From contig CAMYCX010000001.1 in assembly GCA_947254705.1 (NCBI GenBank), positions 1 through 64,000 on the forward strand: 64,000 nucleotides of DNA. The letters run 5' to 3'. This stretch comes from an uncultured Veillonellaceae bacterium. GTDB lineage: Bacteria > Bacillota > Negativicutes > Veillonellales > Negativicoccaceae. This document shows, piece after piece, positions 8,029 to 15,883 of this stretch (positions are counted from its first letter, which is position 1; each line of letters starts with the position of its first letter). A program made the translations under genes and the position numbers. Under the pieces are notes generated by a model that saw only the letters and a list, made by a program, of their open reading frames with translations, made no database searches and was not told the DNA's origin.

Positions 8029-8717
8029 TCATCGCGATCTTATCCGTACTCGGTACATTGGCGGTGTACTACGGCATGAAAGAGATCTATCGCCGGAGCG
8101 GATCGCTCTGGTTGATGCCGTTAATGATCTGTCCGATTCTCATCGTCGGGTTTCTGATGACGATGCATATCCCCTATGACGAATACCGTTCGGGCGGGCA
8201 GTGGCTGCAATGGCTGCTCTCGCCCGTCACGGTCGCCTTTGCCGTTCCGCTGTATCGTCAGCGTATCCTCGTGCGCAAGTATCTCCCCGAACTCATCACC
8301 GTCGGCATGATTGCGGCCGTCACCGCCATGACGACGACGATGCTGCTCTCCGACTGGTTCGGTGTCGATCACGAGTACGTACTCAGTCTGGCGCCGCGCT
8401 CGATCACCACGCCGATTGCGATGAATGTGTCGTCCATGCTCGGCGGCAATGCGACCATCACCGCCGTCTTCGTCATTTTGACCGGGATCATCGGCATGCT
8501 TCTCACCGTTGCCACCGTTCGTATTCTCAATGTCCACAACCCGCTGCTGCGCGGTCTGTTTTACGGCCTCACCGCCCACGGTACGGGAGCGGCGCGGGCG
8601 TACGAAGAAAATGAGCGGACCGGCGTCATTGCCAGTGTCGCGATGATTTTCATGGGCGTACTGACCGCCCTTCTCGCGCCCTTTGTCATTCCCATGCTGA
8701 TGTGGGTGTTGTTTTAA
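8025..8717 (+). CDS. lrgB: LrgB/CidB-family membrane protein
   Basis: The 230-residue partner of LrgA has many membrane segments and the family motif LAPRSITTPIAM (about residues 123-134), followed by GTGAARAYE near residue 188. The ATG overlaps the lrgA stop by four bases, giving translational coupling; a longer reading frame extending to 7962 was rejected for that reason. Known roles are control of autolysis and transport of small carboxylates such as pyruvate. A 170-base spacer with its own promoter and hairpin separates it from purB, so it is probably not in the purine operon. Confidence 0.85.
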   Translation: MIIAILSVLGTLAVYYGMKEIYRRSGSLWLMPLMICPILIVGFLMTMHIPYDEYRSGGQWLQWLLSPVTVAFAVPLYRQRILVRKYLPELITVGMIAAVTAMTTTMLLSDWFGVDHEYVLSLAPRSITTPIAMNVSSMLGGNATITAVFVILTGIIGMLLTVATVRILNVHNPLLRGLFYGLTAHGTGAARAYEENERTGVIASVAMIFMGVLTALLAPFVIPMLMWVLF

Positions 8718-8736
8718 TCTGTCCGCCCCCGTTTGA

Positions 8737-8766
8737 TTGACAAAAAAGGACCGATATTGATATGAT
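8737..8766 (+). promoter_or_regulatory. promoter upstream of the purB leader hairpin
   Basis: TTGACA (8737-8742), an 18-base spacer and TATGAT (8761-8766) form a good promoter starting transcription near 8773. The first structured element after it is a terminator-like hairpin, and purB begins about 120 bases downstream. Confidence 0.65.
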
Positions 8767-8772
8767 AGATTA

Positions 8773-8826
8773 AGGGAAGCAGTTCATGCTCAAAAAAGTT
8801 CCCCATGCTTTTTTGAGCTGTTTTTA
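8773..8826 (+). ncRNA. short leader or small RNA ending in a terminator hairpin, upstream of purB
   Basis: An 11-bp stem (GCTCAAAAAAG at 8788-8798 with its complement at 8808-8818) is followed by TGTTTTT. Its loop contains TTCCC (8799-8803), complementary to GGGAA at 8774-8778 near the transcript start, so an H-type pseudoknot is possible. It may be an attenuator for purBA, a terminator for lrgAB or a small RNA. It does not match the purine riboswitch consensus. Confidence 0.4.
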
Positions 8827-8892
8827 TGAGCAAATTCCGTCGCATGCCGCGACGATCTGCCAGTTGGTCATGGACGCAAAGGAGTGACTCGT

Positions 8893-10203
8893 ATGATTAC
8901 ACGCTATACCAAAGAAGAAATGGGTCGCATCTGGACGGAAGAAAATGAGTTTCGCCGGATGCTCGATGTCGAAATTTATGCCTGCGAAGCACAGGCAGAG
9001 CTCGGCAATATCCCAAAAGACGCCGTCAAGGTCATTCGTGAAAAAGCCGACTTCGATGTCGACCGGATTCATGAAATCGAAAAGGAAACCAACCACGATA
9101 TTATTTCCTTCGTCACCTCGATTGCCGAATTTGTCGGTGAAGAAGGCAAGTACGTCCACTTGGGGTTGACTTCGACCGACGTCAAAGACACCGCCTTATG
9201 TGCCATGCTGGTCGAAGCCACGGATATTCTGCTGCGCGATTTGGAAGCGTTCGCAGACGTTCTGCGGCGACGGGCGATTGAATTCAAACATACACCGATG
9301 ATCGGTCGGACCCACGGTATTCATGCCGAACCGACGACATTCGGTCTGAAATTGCTGCTGTGGTATGACGAAACGCAGCGCAACCTGCGTCGTTTGCGGG
9401 CGGCACGGGAAGATATCCGTGTCGGCAAGATTTCCGGCGCGGTCGGTACGTATGCCAACGTCGATCCCTTCGTGGAACAGTACGTCTGCGAGAAGATGGG
9501 ACTGGTTCCGGCCAAGATTTCCACGCAGGTACTGCAACGCGACCGCCATGCGGCGTATATCACCACATTGGCCGTCATCGGCAGCTCGATCGACAAGTTC
9601 GCCACGGAAATCCGCAACTTGCAACGCACGGATATCCGTGAAGCGGAAGAATATTTCTCACCGAAACAAAAAGGATCCTCGGCCATGCCGCACAAACGCA
9701 ATCCGATCACGTGCGAACGCATGAGCGGAATGGCACGTTTGCTCCGCGGCTATACGATTCCGGCGTTGGAAGACGTGGCACTCTGGCACGAACGGGATAT
9801 TTCCCACTCCTCCGTGGAACGTGTCATTTTGGGCGATGCCACGATTGCACTCGATTATATGTTACAGACCTTTACCCGCGTGATGGATCGCTTGCTGGTC
9901 TATCCCGATACGATGCTCGCCAACATGAATAAAACCGGCGGTCTGATTTACAGTCAGCGGATCCTGTTGGCACTTGTCGATCGGGGCGTGATGCGCGACA
10001 CGGCGTACCGTTGGGTACAGCGTAATGCGATGAAACGCTGGCTGGAAGGGGAAGACTTCCTGGAAAACCTGCTCCGTGACGAAGATATCCGCACCCATTT
10101 GAGTGAAGACGATATCCGGGGCTGCTTTGATCCGCATGCCATGCTCAAGCATGTCGATACGATTTTTGCGCGGTTCGATCTCCGCGACGACAAAGGAGAA
10201 TAA
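8893..10203 (+). CDS. purB: adenylosuccinate lyase
   Basis: The 436-residue cytoplasmic enzyme cleaves SAICAR to AICAR and adenylosuccinate to AMP, releasing fumarate each time. The fumarase/aspartase superfamily signature GSSAMPHKRNP (about residues 262-272) carries the mobile catalytic loop, and the substrate-binding HLGLTSTDVKDT (about 84-95) and GRTHG blocks are intact. AAAGGAG (8878-8884) precedes the ATG by eight bases. purA starts one base after the stop, so both steps from IMP to AMP are in one operon. Confidence 0.97.
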   Translation: MITRYTKEEMGRIWTEENEFRRMLDVEIYACEAQAELGNIPKDAVKVIREKADFDVDRIHEIEKETNHDIISFVTSIAEFVGEEGKYVHLGLTSTDVKDTALCAMLVEATDILLRDLEAFADVLRRRAIEFKHTPMIGRTHGIHAEPTTFGLKLLLWYDETQRNLRRLRAAREDIRVGKISGAVGTYANVDPFVEQYVCEKMGLVPAKISTQVLQRDRHAAYITTLAVIGSSIDKFATEIRNLQRTDIREAEEYFSPKQKGSSAMPHKRNPITCERMSGMARLLRGYTIPALEDVALWHERDISHSSVERVILGDATIALDYMLQTFTRVMDRLLVYPDTMLANMNKTGGLIYSQRILLALVDRGVMRDTAYRWVQRNAMKRWLEGEDFLENLLRDEDIRTHLSEDDIRGCFDPHAMLKHVDTIFARFDLRDDKGE

Positions 10204-10204
10204 T

Positions 10205-11488
10205 ATGACTACAGCAATGGTAATCGGCACCCAGTGGGGTGACGAAGGCAAAGGAAAAATCGTCGACTATCTCGCCGCCAAGGCGGATGTCGTCGTTCGT
10301 TCGCAAGGCGGCAACAATGCCGGCCACACGGTGGTCGTCGAGGGCGAAGCGTTTGCCCTGCGGTTGCTCCCCAGCGGCATCATGTACCCGGGCAAAGCCT
10401 GTGTCATCGGCACGGGTGTCGTCATCGACCCCAAGGGACTGATCGCGGAACTTGACAGTTTTATTGCCAAAGGACGCGACGTGTCGGCGCTGGAAATTTC
10501 CGATCGCGCGCATGTCGTCTTCCCGTACCATGTCCGCATCGACGAAGCGGAAGAGCAGTTGAAAGGGGCCAAAAAAATCGGTACCACCAAGAACGGTATC
10601 GGGCCTTGCTACGCCGACAAGATCAATCGTGTCGGTATCCGTATGATCGACCTGATGAATCCGGACGTATTGGCGGAAAAATTGCGTTGGAACGTGGAAC
10701 GTAAAAACTTACTGCTGGAAAAGCTCTACAATGTCGAAGGATTTGACTTCGACCAAATGTATCGGGAATACTCCGCCTATGCGGACCGGTTACGTCCGTA
10801 TGTCACGGATACGAACTATTCCGTTCATCGGTACATGGCGGAAGGCAAGAGCGTTCTGTTCGAAGGGGCGCAGGCGACCATGCTCGACCTCGATCACGGG
10901 ACCTATCCGTTCGTTACCAGCTCGCATCCGATTGCGGGCGGGGCATGCATCGGTGCCGGCATCGGTCCGCACAAGATGGAAAATATTTTCGGCGTGGTCA
11001 AAGCCTACAGCACCCGCGTCGGTGCGGGCCCGTTCCCCACGGAATTGCTCGATGAAACGGGCGACCTGCTGCGCAACCGTGCGCATGAATTCGGCACCGT
11101 GACAGGACGGCCGCGTCGTACCGGCTGGTTGGATGCGGTCGGCGTCAAGTATGCCGCCATGCTGAACAGTCTCGACTATTTGGCGATTACCCGTTTGGAT
11201 ATTCTTGACACGTTGCCGATGATTCGCATCTGCAAGGGGTATCGCTACCAAGGCGAGGAAATCTCGCAATATACGGCCGATTTGCAAGTTCTCGAGCATG
11301 TCGAACCGATTTACGAAGACCTCCCCGGTTGGCAGGAAGATATCAGCGGCATCCGTCAGTATGACGACTTGCCGGAAAATTGCCGCCGCTATCTCGAAAC
11401 GATTTCCGATCTCGTCGGTGTACCGCTCGGTATTATTTCCGTCGGCCCGGATCGGGAACAGACCATCGTACTCAAGGAAGTGCTCTGA
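10205..11488 (+). CDS. purA: adenylosuccinate synthetase
   Basis: This 427-residue enzyme uses GTP and aspartate to convert IMP to adenylosuccinate. The N-terminal GTQWGDEGKGK (about residues 7-17) is the family GTP/IMP site; the GNNAGHT block and the C-terminal SVGPDREQTI motif are also present. The start follows AAAGGAG near 10192-10198, one base after the purB stop; a longer frame from 10103 only reads through purB. A strong terminator follows. Confidence 0.97.
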   Translation: MTTAMVIGTQWGDEGKGKIVDYLAAKADVVVRSQGGNNAGHTVVVEGEAFALRLLPSGIMYPGKACVIGTGVVIDPKGLIAELDSFIAKGRDVSALEISDRAHVVFPYHVRIDEAEEQLKGAKKIGTTKNGIGPCYADKINRVGIRMIDLMNPDVLAEKLRWNVERKNLLLEKLYNVEGFDFDQMYREYSAYADRLRPYVTDTNYSVHRYMAEGKSVLFEGAQATMLDLDHGTYPFVTSSHPIAGGACIGAGIGPHKMENIFGVVKAYSTRVGAGPFPTELLDETGDLLRNRAHEFGTVTGRPRRTGWLDAVGVKYAAMLNSLDYLAITRLDILDTLPMIRICKGYRYQGEEISQYTADLQVLEHVEPIYEDLPGWQEDISGIRQYDDLPENCRRYLETISDLVGVPLGIISVGPDREQTIVLKEVL

Positions 11489-11519
11489 GTCCGTCGCCAA
11501 TCACGATATGACATCACGA

Positions 11520-11552
11520 ACGAGTCGCCTGATAACGGGCGGCTCGTTTTTT
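11520..11552 (+). terminator. terminator of the purB-purA operon
   Basis: A ten-base-pair stem (11520-11529 with 11538-11547, one G-T pair) and eight-base loop run directly into six T residues, 30 bases after the purA stop. Confidence 0.85.
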
Positions 11553-11577
11553 GCATACCGAACAATTCGCCGCCAAA

Positions 11578-11624
11578 TTGTATACAACATTCCTATCGTG
11601 TATACAGTATTATTCAGCATATAC
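11578..11624. promoter_or_regulatory. three phased GTATAC-type repeats upstream of the dicarboxylate symporter
   Basis: TTGTATACAA (11578-11587), GTGTATACAG (11598-11607) and the partial copy ATATAC (11619-11624) have centres 20 and 19 bases apart, placing them on one face of the helix just upstream of the -35 element. This is the layout expected of a multi-site activator. The binding protein is unknown. Confidence 0.4.
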
Positions 11625-11626
11625 TA

Positions 11627-11655
11627 TTGTTCCGTTTTCATTCTGCTCGTATAAT
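11627..11655 (+). promoter_or_regulatory. promoter of the symporter gene
   Basis: TTGTTC (11627-11632), a 17-base spacer and TATAAT (11650-11655) precede the gene. The perfect -10 with a weak -35 fits activator-dependent transcription from the repeats just upstream. Confidence 0.65.
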
Positions 11656-11693
11656 GTAACTACATGAATGCCACTGCAAAGGAGAGAAAGAAA

Positions 11694-12932
11694 ATGAGAC
11701 AAATCGGATTATCCGCCCAAATCGGGATCGGTATGCTGGCGGGGATCGTCGTCGGTTGGGCATTGCAAGGCACGCCGGAAATCGCCACCGCCTGGCTTCA
11801 ACCGCTGGGGTCACTGTTTTTACGGCTCATCAAATTAATCATCGTGCCGTTGGTACTGGCTTCACTGGTCACCGGGGTCTGCGGTCTCGGTGATATTCGT
11901 CGGTTGGGGTCGATCGGCGGACGTACATTTATCTATTATTTTCTGACGACGGGTGTGGCGGTCACGCTCGGGATCGTGCTTGCCAATGTATTGGATGTCG
12001 GCGCCGGCTATGTGCTCACGGCCGGTACGGCCGCGGAAGTCACCGTGAAGGAGGCCCCCGGCATTGCCGATGTACTGCTGGGCATGATTCCGACAAATCC
12101 GATCCAGTCGCTCACGGAAGGCAATATGCTGCAAATCATCGTCTTTGCCATTCTCTTCGGCATGGGGATCCTCGCCGTCGGCGACTCGGCACGTACCGTG
12201 GAATTATTCTTCCGCGGTGTGGCCGATGTTATGTACATGATCACCGCTTGGATTATGAGACTTGCCCCCATCGGGGTCTTCGGCCTGATTGCCCCGGTCA
12301 TCGCCAACAACGGGCCGGCCGTTTTGCTGCCGCTGCTCAAACTCATTTTGATCGCGGCACTGGCCAGTGTGCTGCACCTGTTCGGCGTGTACGGCATGAT
12401 CGTCCGGCTCGTGTCCCGTATCAGTCCGTTGGACTTTATTCGTAAAGCGTTCCCCGCCATGGCGGTCGCCTTTACCACGTCCAGCTCATCGGGAACACTG
12501 CCGGCCAGTATCCGTGTCGCCCAGGATAATTTCGGCGTGGATAAATCGATCGCCAGTTTCGTTTTGCCGCTCGGGGCCACGATCAATATGGACGGCACGG
12601 CCATCTATCAAGGGGTCTGCAGCATTTTCATCGCCCAAGTATTCGGTATCGATCTGACTGCCGGTCAACAGCTCATGGTCATTCTGACCGCCACTCTCGC
12701 CTCCATCGGCACCGCCGGTGTACCGGGAGCGGGCATGATTATGCTGATGATGGTACTGCAATCCACCGGGTTGCCGCTCGAGGGAATCGCACTCGTTGCC
12801 GGTGTTGATCGGATCCTTGACATGATTCGGACATGCCTGAACGTTACCGGCGATATCAGTTGCGCCGTTGTGATCAACTCGTTGGAAGGCGAAATTCACT
12901 TACCCGACAATACCGAACCTCTGGCCAAATAA
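11694..12932 (+). CDS. dicarboxylate/amino acid:cation symporter (DAACS family)
   Basis: The 412-residue membrane protein belongs to the GltP/DctA family that imports glutamate, aspartate, serine/threonine or C4-dicarboxylates with Na+ or H+. The hairpin-tip serine-rich motif TTSSSSGTLPASI (about residues 262-274), the unwound helix GATINMDGTAIYQGV (about 296-310) and the AGVPGAGMIML tip are intact. The start was set at 11694 because AAAGGAG (11678-11684) fits it, whereas the ATG at 11664 lies before that ribosome binding site. It is monocistronic with its own promoter, terminator and upstream repeats. Confidence 0.9.
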   Translation: MRQIGLSAQIGIGMLAGIVVGWALQGTPEIATAWLQPLGSLFLRLIKLIIVPLVLASLVTGVCGLGDIRRLGSIGGRTFIYYFLTTGVAVTLGIVLANVLDVGAGYVLTAGTAAEVTVKEAPGIADVLLGMIPTNPIQSLTEGNMLQIIVFAILFGMGILAVGDSARTVELFFRGVADVMYMITAWIMRLAPIGVFGLIAPVIANNGPAVLLPLLKLILIAALASVLHLFGVYGMIVRLVSRISPLDFIRKAFPAMAVAFTTSSSSGTLPASIRVAQDNFGVDKSIASFVLPLGATINMDGTAIYQGVCSIFIAQVFGIDLTAGQQLMVILTATLASIGTAGVPGAGMIMLMMVLQSTGLPLEGIALVAGVDRILDMIRTCLNVTGDISCAVVINSLEGEIHLPDNTEPLAK

Positions 12933-12943
12933 AGACCACCGCC

Positions 12944-12972
12944 ACGCGCGATCTCCGGATTGCGCGTTTTTT
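12944..12972 (+). terminator. terminator of the symporter gene
   Basis: ACGCGC and GCGCGT arms around an inner ATC/GAT pair are followed by a run of T residues. Confidence 0.7.
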
Positions 12973-13035
12973 GTCCGGTTTTGCCGCCGCTACGCGACAC
13001 AGTCTTGTCGTAACGATGCCCGCGAAGCCCTTATT

Positions 13036-13064
13036 TTGACAAATATCGAAAAATGTTGTAAAGT
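13036..13064 (+). promoter_or_regulatory. promoter of the His-rich protein/ArsR pair
   Basis: TTGACA (13036-13041), a 17-base spacer and TAAAGT (13059-13064) lie about 60 bases before the first start codon, leaving room for an ArsR-type operator near the start site; no clear palindrome was identified. Confidence 0.6.
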
Positions 13065-13123
13065 AAAAGTGAAGATTCTCGATTCACTGCGACGGCAGTT
13101 TGTACAACAAAGAGGTGTTTATT

Positions 13124-13822
13124 ATGAAAATGAATATGTTACGCGGAGTTCTTATCGGCGCACTGCTCGCACAAGGCGCAGTCGCCGCCGTTGAAGCACA
13201 CGGCACGGATGCCGCTCATCGGGCGGAAGTCTATACCCAACAGACGAAAGCCCATATGGCCAAAGCCCATGCAACAAAAGCACATGCACATCCGGCGGTT
13301 CCTGCCGAATTGAAATCGTACCGTCATCTCGTCAAAGACTTGCGCGGCGGACAAGCCAAGGCACCGATTTGGATCGCCGCCAGCGATGTCAAATCGTACT
13401 ATCTCGCACTGAATCAAATCGTTGCGGCCTACCCGCAAGATACCCTGGACCAATACCGTGCGACCGTTCGTGAAGTACCGACATCGTACTATGTACGTGA
13501 CGTATTGATTCCCGCTCGTAAAGACGCCGGTCTTTCCGTCGACGGGTATCAGGACTATGCGTACTCGATGACGACCTATCAAATCGAAGTCGTCCGTCAG
13601 GCACAACCGCAACCGCGTAAATCGTCGCAATACGTCAAACACGTACCGACGGAATATCGCGTTGCCAAGATCAGCCAAAAAGACTATACGGCCGATCATC
13701 AGCTGCTCGGCGAACAAACATGGAACGAATCGTTGGCCGTTGCCGCACCGGGCAGCGATGCCTACATTTTGGCGGCCGGCGTGGACCGTTACACCTATCG
13801 GTTCCGCCCGACAGGACAATAA
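13124..13822 (+). CDS. secreted protein with a His-rich N-terminal segment, unknown function
   Basis: No family was recognised for this 232-residue product. Residues 1-24 form a signal peptide (basic start, hydrophobic core, cleavage likely near AAVEA), so the mature protein is probably periplasmic. Residues 25-57 carry ten histidines or so in repeated KAH units (KAHMAKAHATKAHAH), a plausible metal-binding stretch. The remainder is rich in Tyr, Val and basic residues with no cysteine and no obvious enzyme motif. Start chosen on AGAGGTG upstream. An ArsR-type regulator follows after 18 bases, which suggests metal-responsive control and a role in metal binding or buffering; this is inference from context. 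Confidence 0.6.
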   Translation: MKMNMLRGVLIGALLAQGAVAAVEAHGTDAAHRAEVYTQQTKAHMAKAHATKAHAHPAVPAELKSYRHLVKDLRGGQAKAPIWIAASDVKSYYLALNQIVAAYPQDTLDQYRATVREVPTSYYVRDVLIPARKDAGLSVDGYQDYAYSMTTYQIEVVRQAQPQPRKSSQYVKHVPTEYRVAKISQKDYTADHQLLGEQTWNESLAVAAPGSDAYILAAGVDRYTYRFRPTGQ

Positions 13823-13840
13823 CAGAAAGGAAGATCCAGA

Positions 13841-14179
13841 TTGAACCCGACGTACCAGACCTATTCTCAACTGTTCAAAGCATTGAGCGATGAAACACGA
13901 TTGCGTATTATTGATATGCTTTCCTGCAGCGAGTTGTCCGCGTGTGACCTCTTGCAAAGCTTTTCGTTGTCTCAATCGACCTTGAGTTACCATATGAAAA
14001 TATTGGTCGAACCAGGTCTTGTCAACGCCAGGCGTGACGGACTGTGGATGCGCTATTCCATCAATAACGAACGATTTGCGGAAATCTTGCAATTCCTGCC
14101 GCAACTCTATCAAGTGAAAGACGAGTGCGTCTGCCGGCAAATCAAGTATTGTCGCGAAGACGACTGCTGCGAAATGTAA
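13841..14179 (+). CDS. ArsR/SmtB-family transcriptional regulator with C-terminal cysteine cluster
   Basis: The 112-residue protein has the winged helix of ArsR/SmtB repressors: KALSDETRLRIIDML, then the alpha-3 segment SCSELSACDLL and the recognition helix LSQSTLSYHMKIL. Cys29 and Cys35 sit in the region used by the ArsR alpha-3 metal site, though the standard ELCVCDL pair is altered to ELSACDL. Five more cysteines (96, 98, 104, 109, 110) crowd the C-terminus and could form a second soft-metal or metalloid site. The start is a TTG with AAAGGAAG upstream. Likely autoregulates the operon with the preceding His-rich protein. Confidence 0.85.
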   Translation: MNPTYQTYSQLFKALSDETRLRIIDMLSCSELSACDLLQSFSLSQSTLSYHMKILVEPGLVNARRDGLWMRYSINNERFAEILQFLPQLYQVKDECVCRQIKYCREDDCCEM

Positions 14180-14196
14180 TCTCCGCAATCTGCTAT

Positions 14197-14237
14197 ACAC
14201 CCCTGTCATGTCGGATCCGGCATGGCGGGGGTGTTTG
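14197..14237 (+). terminator. terminator after the ArsR-type gene
   Basis: A 14-base-pair interrupted stem (14197-14210 with 14221-14234) and ten-base loop end in GTGTTT. Confidence 0.65.
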
Positions 14238-14325
14238 CATTCCGCCGCGTCGTATGCCGACCGTACGGTATCGACAGGAATATGAAGCGCGTCTCTTGCT
14301 AATTATGCAACTGACAAATAAACGC

Positions 14326-14355
14326 AAGACAAGTGATTATTGAATACGATATAAT
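14326..14355 (+). promoter_or_regulatory. probable promoter of dcuC
   Basis: AAGACA (14326-14331), an 18-base spacer and TATAAT (14350-14355) lie 60 bases before the start codon. The -10 is perfect and the -35 weak. Confidence 0.5.
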
Positions 14356-14414
14356 ATATACATGTTATATTTGATGGCTACGGCGATCGGTCAACTCGTG
14401 AAGGAGTGATGTGT

Positions 14415-15800
14415 ATGAATTTATTATTGGCGTTACTGGTAACCGTATGGGTGGGGTATTTCATCCTGAAACGGTACAAACCGCAGACCATCTTGTTCAT
14501 CGGCGGTATGGTGCTGATGTTGGCCTCGGTGCTGCTCGGATACGGGCATATCTATTCACCGGAAAAAAGTACCGGTTTCTTATTATTTGACGTATTTGAA
14601 TTTATCCGCGAAACATTGTCAAGCCGGGCGGGCAAACTCGGTCTGAACATCATGGCGGTCGCGGGCTTTGCGCGCTACATGGACCATATCGGCGCCAGCC
14701 GCGCATTGGTCAACCTGACCATTCAACCGCTGCTCAAACTGAAATCGCCGTACCTGGTGATGAGTTTCTGTTGGGCCTTGGGGATGCTGCTGGGGCTCGC
14801 CATCAACAGCGCCTCCGGTCTGGCGATGCTGCTGATGGTCACCATGTTCCCGATTTTGGTGGCACTCGGCGTCAGCCGTCTTTCGGCGACCGCCGCTATC
14901 GCAACGACACTGTGCCTCGACTGGAGTCCGAGCGATACGGGTACGATTTTTGCGGCGGAACTTGCCGGCATCGACCCTGTCATCTACTGGCATGATTACC
15001 AAGTACCGATTGCGCTTTGCGTGTTTCCGGTGGTCGGTATTTTACATTATTTCACCCAGAAATACATGGATAAACGGGACGGTCATGTCGTTCGCCCGTT
15101 GGACGATCACGACAAAATCGAAGTCAATACTGAGCATGTGTCCCTCTCCAACACCCAACCGCCGCTCATTTTCTCGATTTTACCTTTAGTTCCCTTGGCG
15201 TTGATTTTGATATTCAGCCCGTTGATGATTGAATCCATTCAGATGGATATCATCAAGGCGATGCTCATCGGTACTTCCGTCGGTATGATTGCGCAATACA
15301 TCCGTACCCGCAACGCCAAAGAGGTCTGTGAAGATCTCGGCGTATTCTTTGACGGTATGGGCCGACAAATGGCGCAAGTCGTTACCTTGATTGTCGCCGG
15401 TGAAACGTTTGCCAAAGGGTTGATGGTCAGCGGAACAATTGACCAGCTGATTGCCGGTACCCATTCCGGCGGTTTCGGCGCGATCGGCCTGACGCTGACG
15501 ATGACATTGATCATCGGTGTCTGCGCCGTCGTCATGGGATCGGGCAATGCGCCGTTTTTTGCCTTTGCCAATCTCGTTCCCGATATTGCCGCCAAAACCG
15601 GTATGGCGGCCGTACTCATGGTACTGCCGATGCACTTTATCGCCAGCTCGGCGCGAGCGATTTCGCCGATTACCGCCGTTATCATCGTGTCCAGCGGTAT
15701 GGCGGGTATCTCCTCGTTTGACTTGGTCAAACGTACCGCGATTCCGATGATCGGCTCCTGCCTGACCGTCGTCATCATGAACTTTGTATTGTTCCTGTAA
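14415..15800 (+). CDS. dcuC: anaerobic C4-dicarboxylate transporter, DcuC family
   Basis: The 461-residue polytopic membrane protein matches DcuC, which exports succinate in exchange for fumarate or with protons during anaerobic growth. Recognisable family blocks are GFARYMDHIGAS near residue 93, the conserved DWSPSDTGTIFAAEL (about 173-187) and the GSGNAPFFAFANL block in the C-terminal half. AAGGAG (14401-14406) fits the ATG at 14415 better than the GTG and ATG codons before it. Its presence agrees with succinate or propionate metabolism. A 16-bp terminator follows. Confidence 0.9.
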   Translation: MNLLLALLVTVWVGYFILKRYKPQTILFIGGMVLMLASVLLGYGHIYSPEKSTGFLLFDVFEFIRETLSSRAGKLGLNIMAVAGFARYMDHIGASRALVNLTIQPLLKLKSPYLVMSFCWALGMLLGLAINSASGLAMLLMVTMFPILVALGVSRLSATAAIATTLCLDWSPSDTGTIFAAELAGIDPVIYWHDYQVPIALCVFPVVGILHYFTQKYMDKRDGHVVRPLDDHDKIEVNTEHVSLSNTQPPLIFSILPLVPLALILIFSPLMIESIQMDIIKAMLIGTSVGMIAQYIRTRNAKEVCEDLGVFFDGMGRQMAQVVTLIVAGETFAKGLMVSGTIDQLIAGTHSGGFGAIGLTLTMTLIIGVCAVVMGSGNAPFFAFANLVPDIAAKTGMAAVLMVLPMHFIASSARAISPITAVIIVSSGMAGISSFDLVKRTAIPMIGSCLTVVIMNFVLFL

Positions 15801-15843
15801 GCGACACGATCCGTTGCATATTGCCCTAACGGAAACGCGCACA

Positions 15844-15880
15844 AAAAGAAGCGTATACAATTGCTGTATACGCTTCTTTT
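15844..15880. terminator. bidirectional terminator between dcuC and the MATE gene
   Basis: A perfect 16-bp stem (15844-15859 with 15865-15880) with a five-base loop has A runs on one side and T runs on the other, and marks the border between normal and A+T-rich composition. Confidence 0.85.
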
Positions 15881-15883
15881 AAT

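Noticed and set aside
8767..8892. Purine riboswitch upstream of purB
   Set aside because: The three-way junction and its conserved loop sequences are absent and the leader before the hairpin is only about 15 bases.
13139..14209. 356-codon open frame on the minus strand
   Set aside because: It lies wholly antisense to the secreted His-rich protein and the ArsR gene, both of which have promoters, ribosome binding sites and family or signal features; its translation shows no domain.
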